From Deltaproteobacteria bacterium (GTDB taxonomy: Bacteria; Desulfobacterota; Desulfobacteria; Desulfobacterales; JAUVGT01), in contig JAUVGT010000328.1 of NCBI GenBank assembly GCA_030593645.1, forward strand, positions 1 through 5,631: DNA of 5,631 nt, in the 5' to 3' direction. Position 1 is the first letter of the stretch. Every line of letters begins with the position of its first letter. The position numbers were made by a program, and so were the translations under genes. Under the pieces are notes generated by a model, which made no database searches, had not been told where the DNA came from, and saw nothing but the letters and a program-made list of their open reading frames with translations. Below, one piece after another: positions 5,554 to 5,631 of the stretch.

Positions 5554-5631
5554 GACGGTTTCGTAAAGAGTTCAAATTCAAGGCGTGCAAATTTCGTAAT
5601 CATGAAGCGTACTTATAGTACGTTGAATGAT
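5554..5631. repeat. Left half of a long palindromic element cut by the window edge
   Basis: CGTACT at 5608-5613 pairs exactly with AGTACG at 5617-5622 over a 3-nt loop, and outside it ATCAT at 5599-5603 pairs with ATGAT at 5627-5631, the last bases of the window. The four-base interruptions (5604-5607 and 5623-5626) are of equal length, so the stem is in register. The symmetry predicts that the sequence after the window continues as the complement of TTTCGTAA and the bases before it. The left arm may begin near 5554 (GACGGTTTCGTAAA). Confidence 0.6.

Overview
The window reads as a piece of a moderately AT-rich genome of an anaerobic, probably sulfate-reducing Desulfobacterota (Desulfobacteraceae-like) bacterium. 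The assignment is an inference. It rests on an AhbB-type siroheme decarboxylase (alternative haem route), a cobalamin-type radical SAM protein, and gene gaps full of short tandem and palindromic repeats of a kind I associate with that group. All recognisable genes lie on the + strand.

Layout. Positions 2-706 hold the C-terminal part of an adenine deaminase whose start lies upstream of the window. A 267-nt gap (707-973) carries a 17-bp inverted repeat and an exact 12-bp tandem duplication. Then come mtnA (974-2074, methylthioribose-1-phosphate isomerase) and, 55 nt later, an AhbB-like protein (2130-2618). A repeat-laden gap (2619-2838) contains a 7-bp tandem array, a degenerate palindromic element and four units of a 22-bp tandem repeat that runs almost to the start codon of the next gene. 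That gene is a B12-binding-fold radical SAM protein (2839-4194). The next gap (4195-4577) holds a hexamer array, a small imperfect hairpin, a nested palindromic element whose core is an inverted copy of the one before the radical SAM gene, and a good sigma70-type promoter with two palindromic operator candidates. These drive a type II toxin-antitoxin pair, a ribbon-helix-helix antitoxin (4578-4832) and a MazF/PemK toxin (4826-5182), overlapping by 7 nt. From 5183 to the end I see no convincing gene, only a heptamer array, a possible promoter, and the left half of a long palindromic element cut by the window edge.

How the genes fit together. Adenine deaminase and MtnA handle the two halves of methylthioadenosine or 5'-deoxyadenosine after phosphorolytic cleavage: adenine on one side, the 5-substituted ribose-1-phosphate on the other. 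An anaerobe rich in radical SAM enzymes makes 5'-deoxyadenosine continuously, so neighbouring salvage genes, an Ahb-pathway gene and a radical SAM gene make biochemical sense, though co-regulation is not shown. The toxin-antitoxin pair looks like a self-contained accessory module set among repeats.

The genes belong to known families. The most unusual content is the density and arrangement of short repeats in every larger gap. I do not see convincing evidence for a wholly new system.
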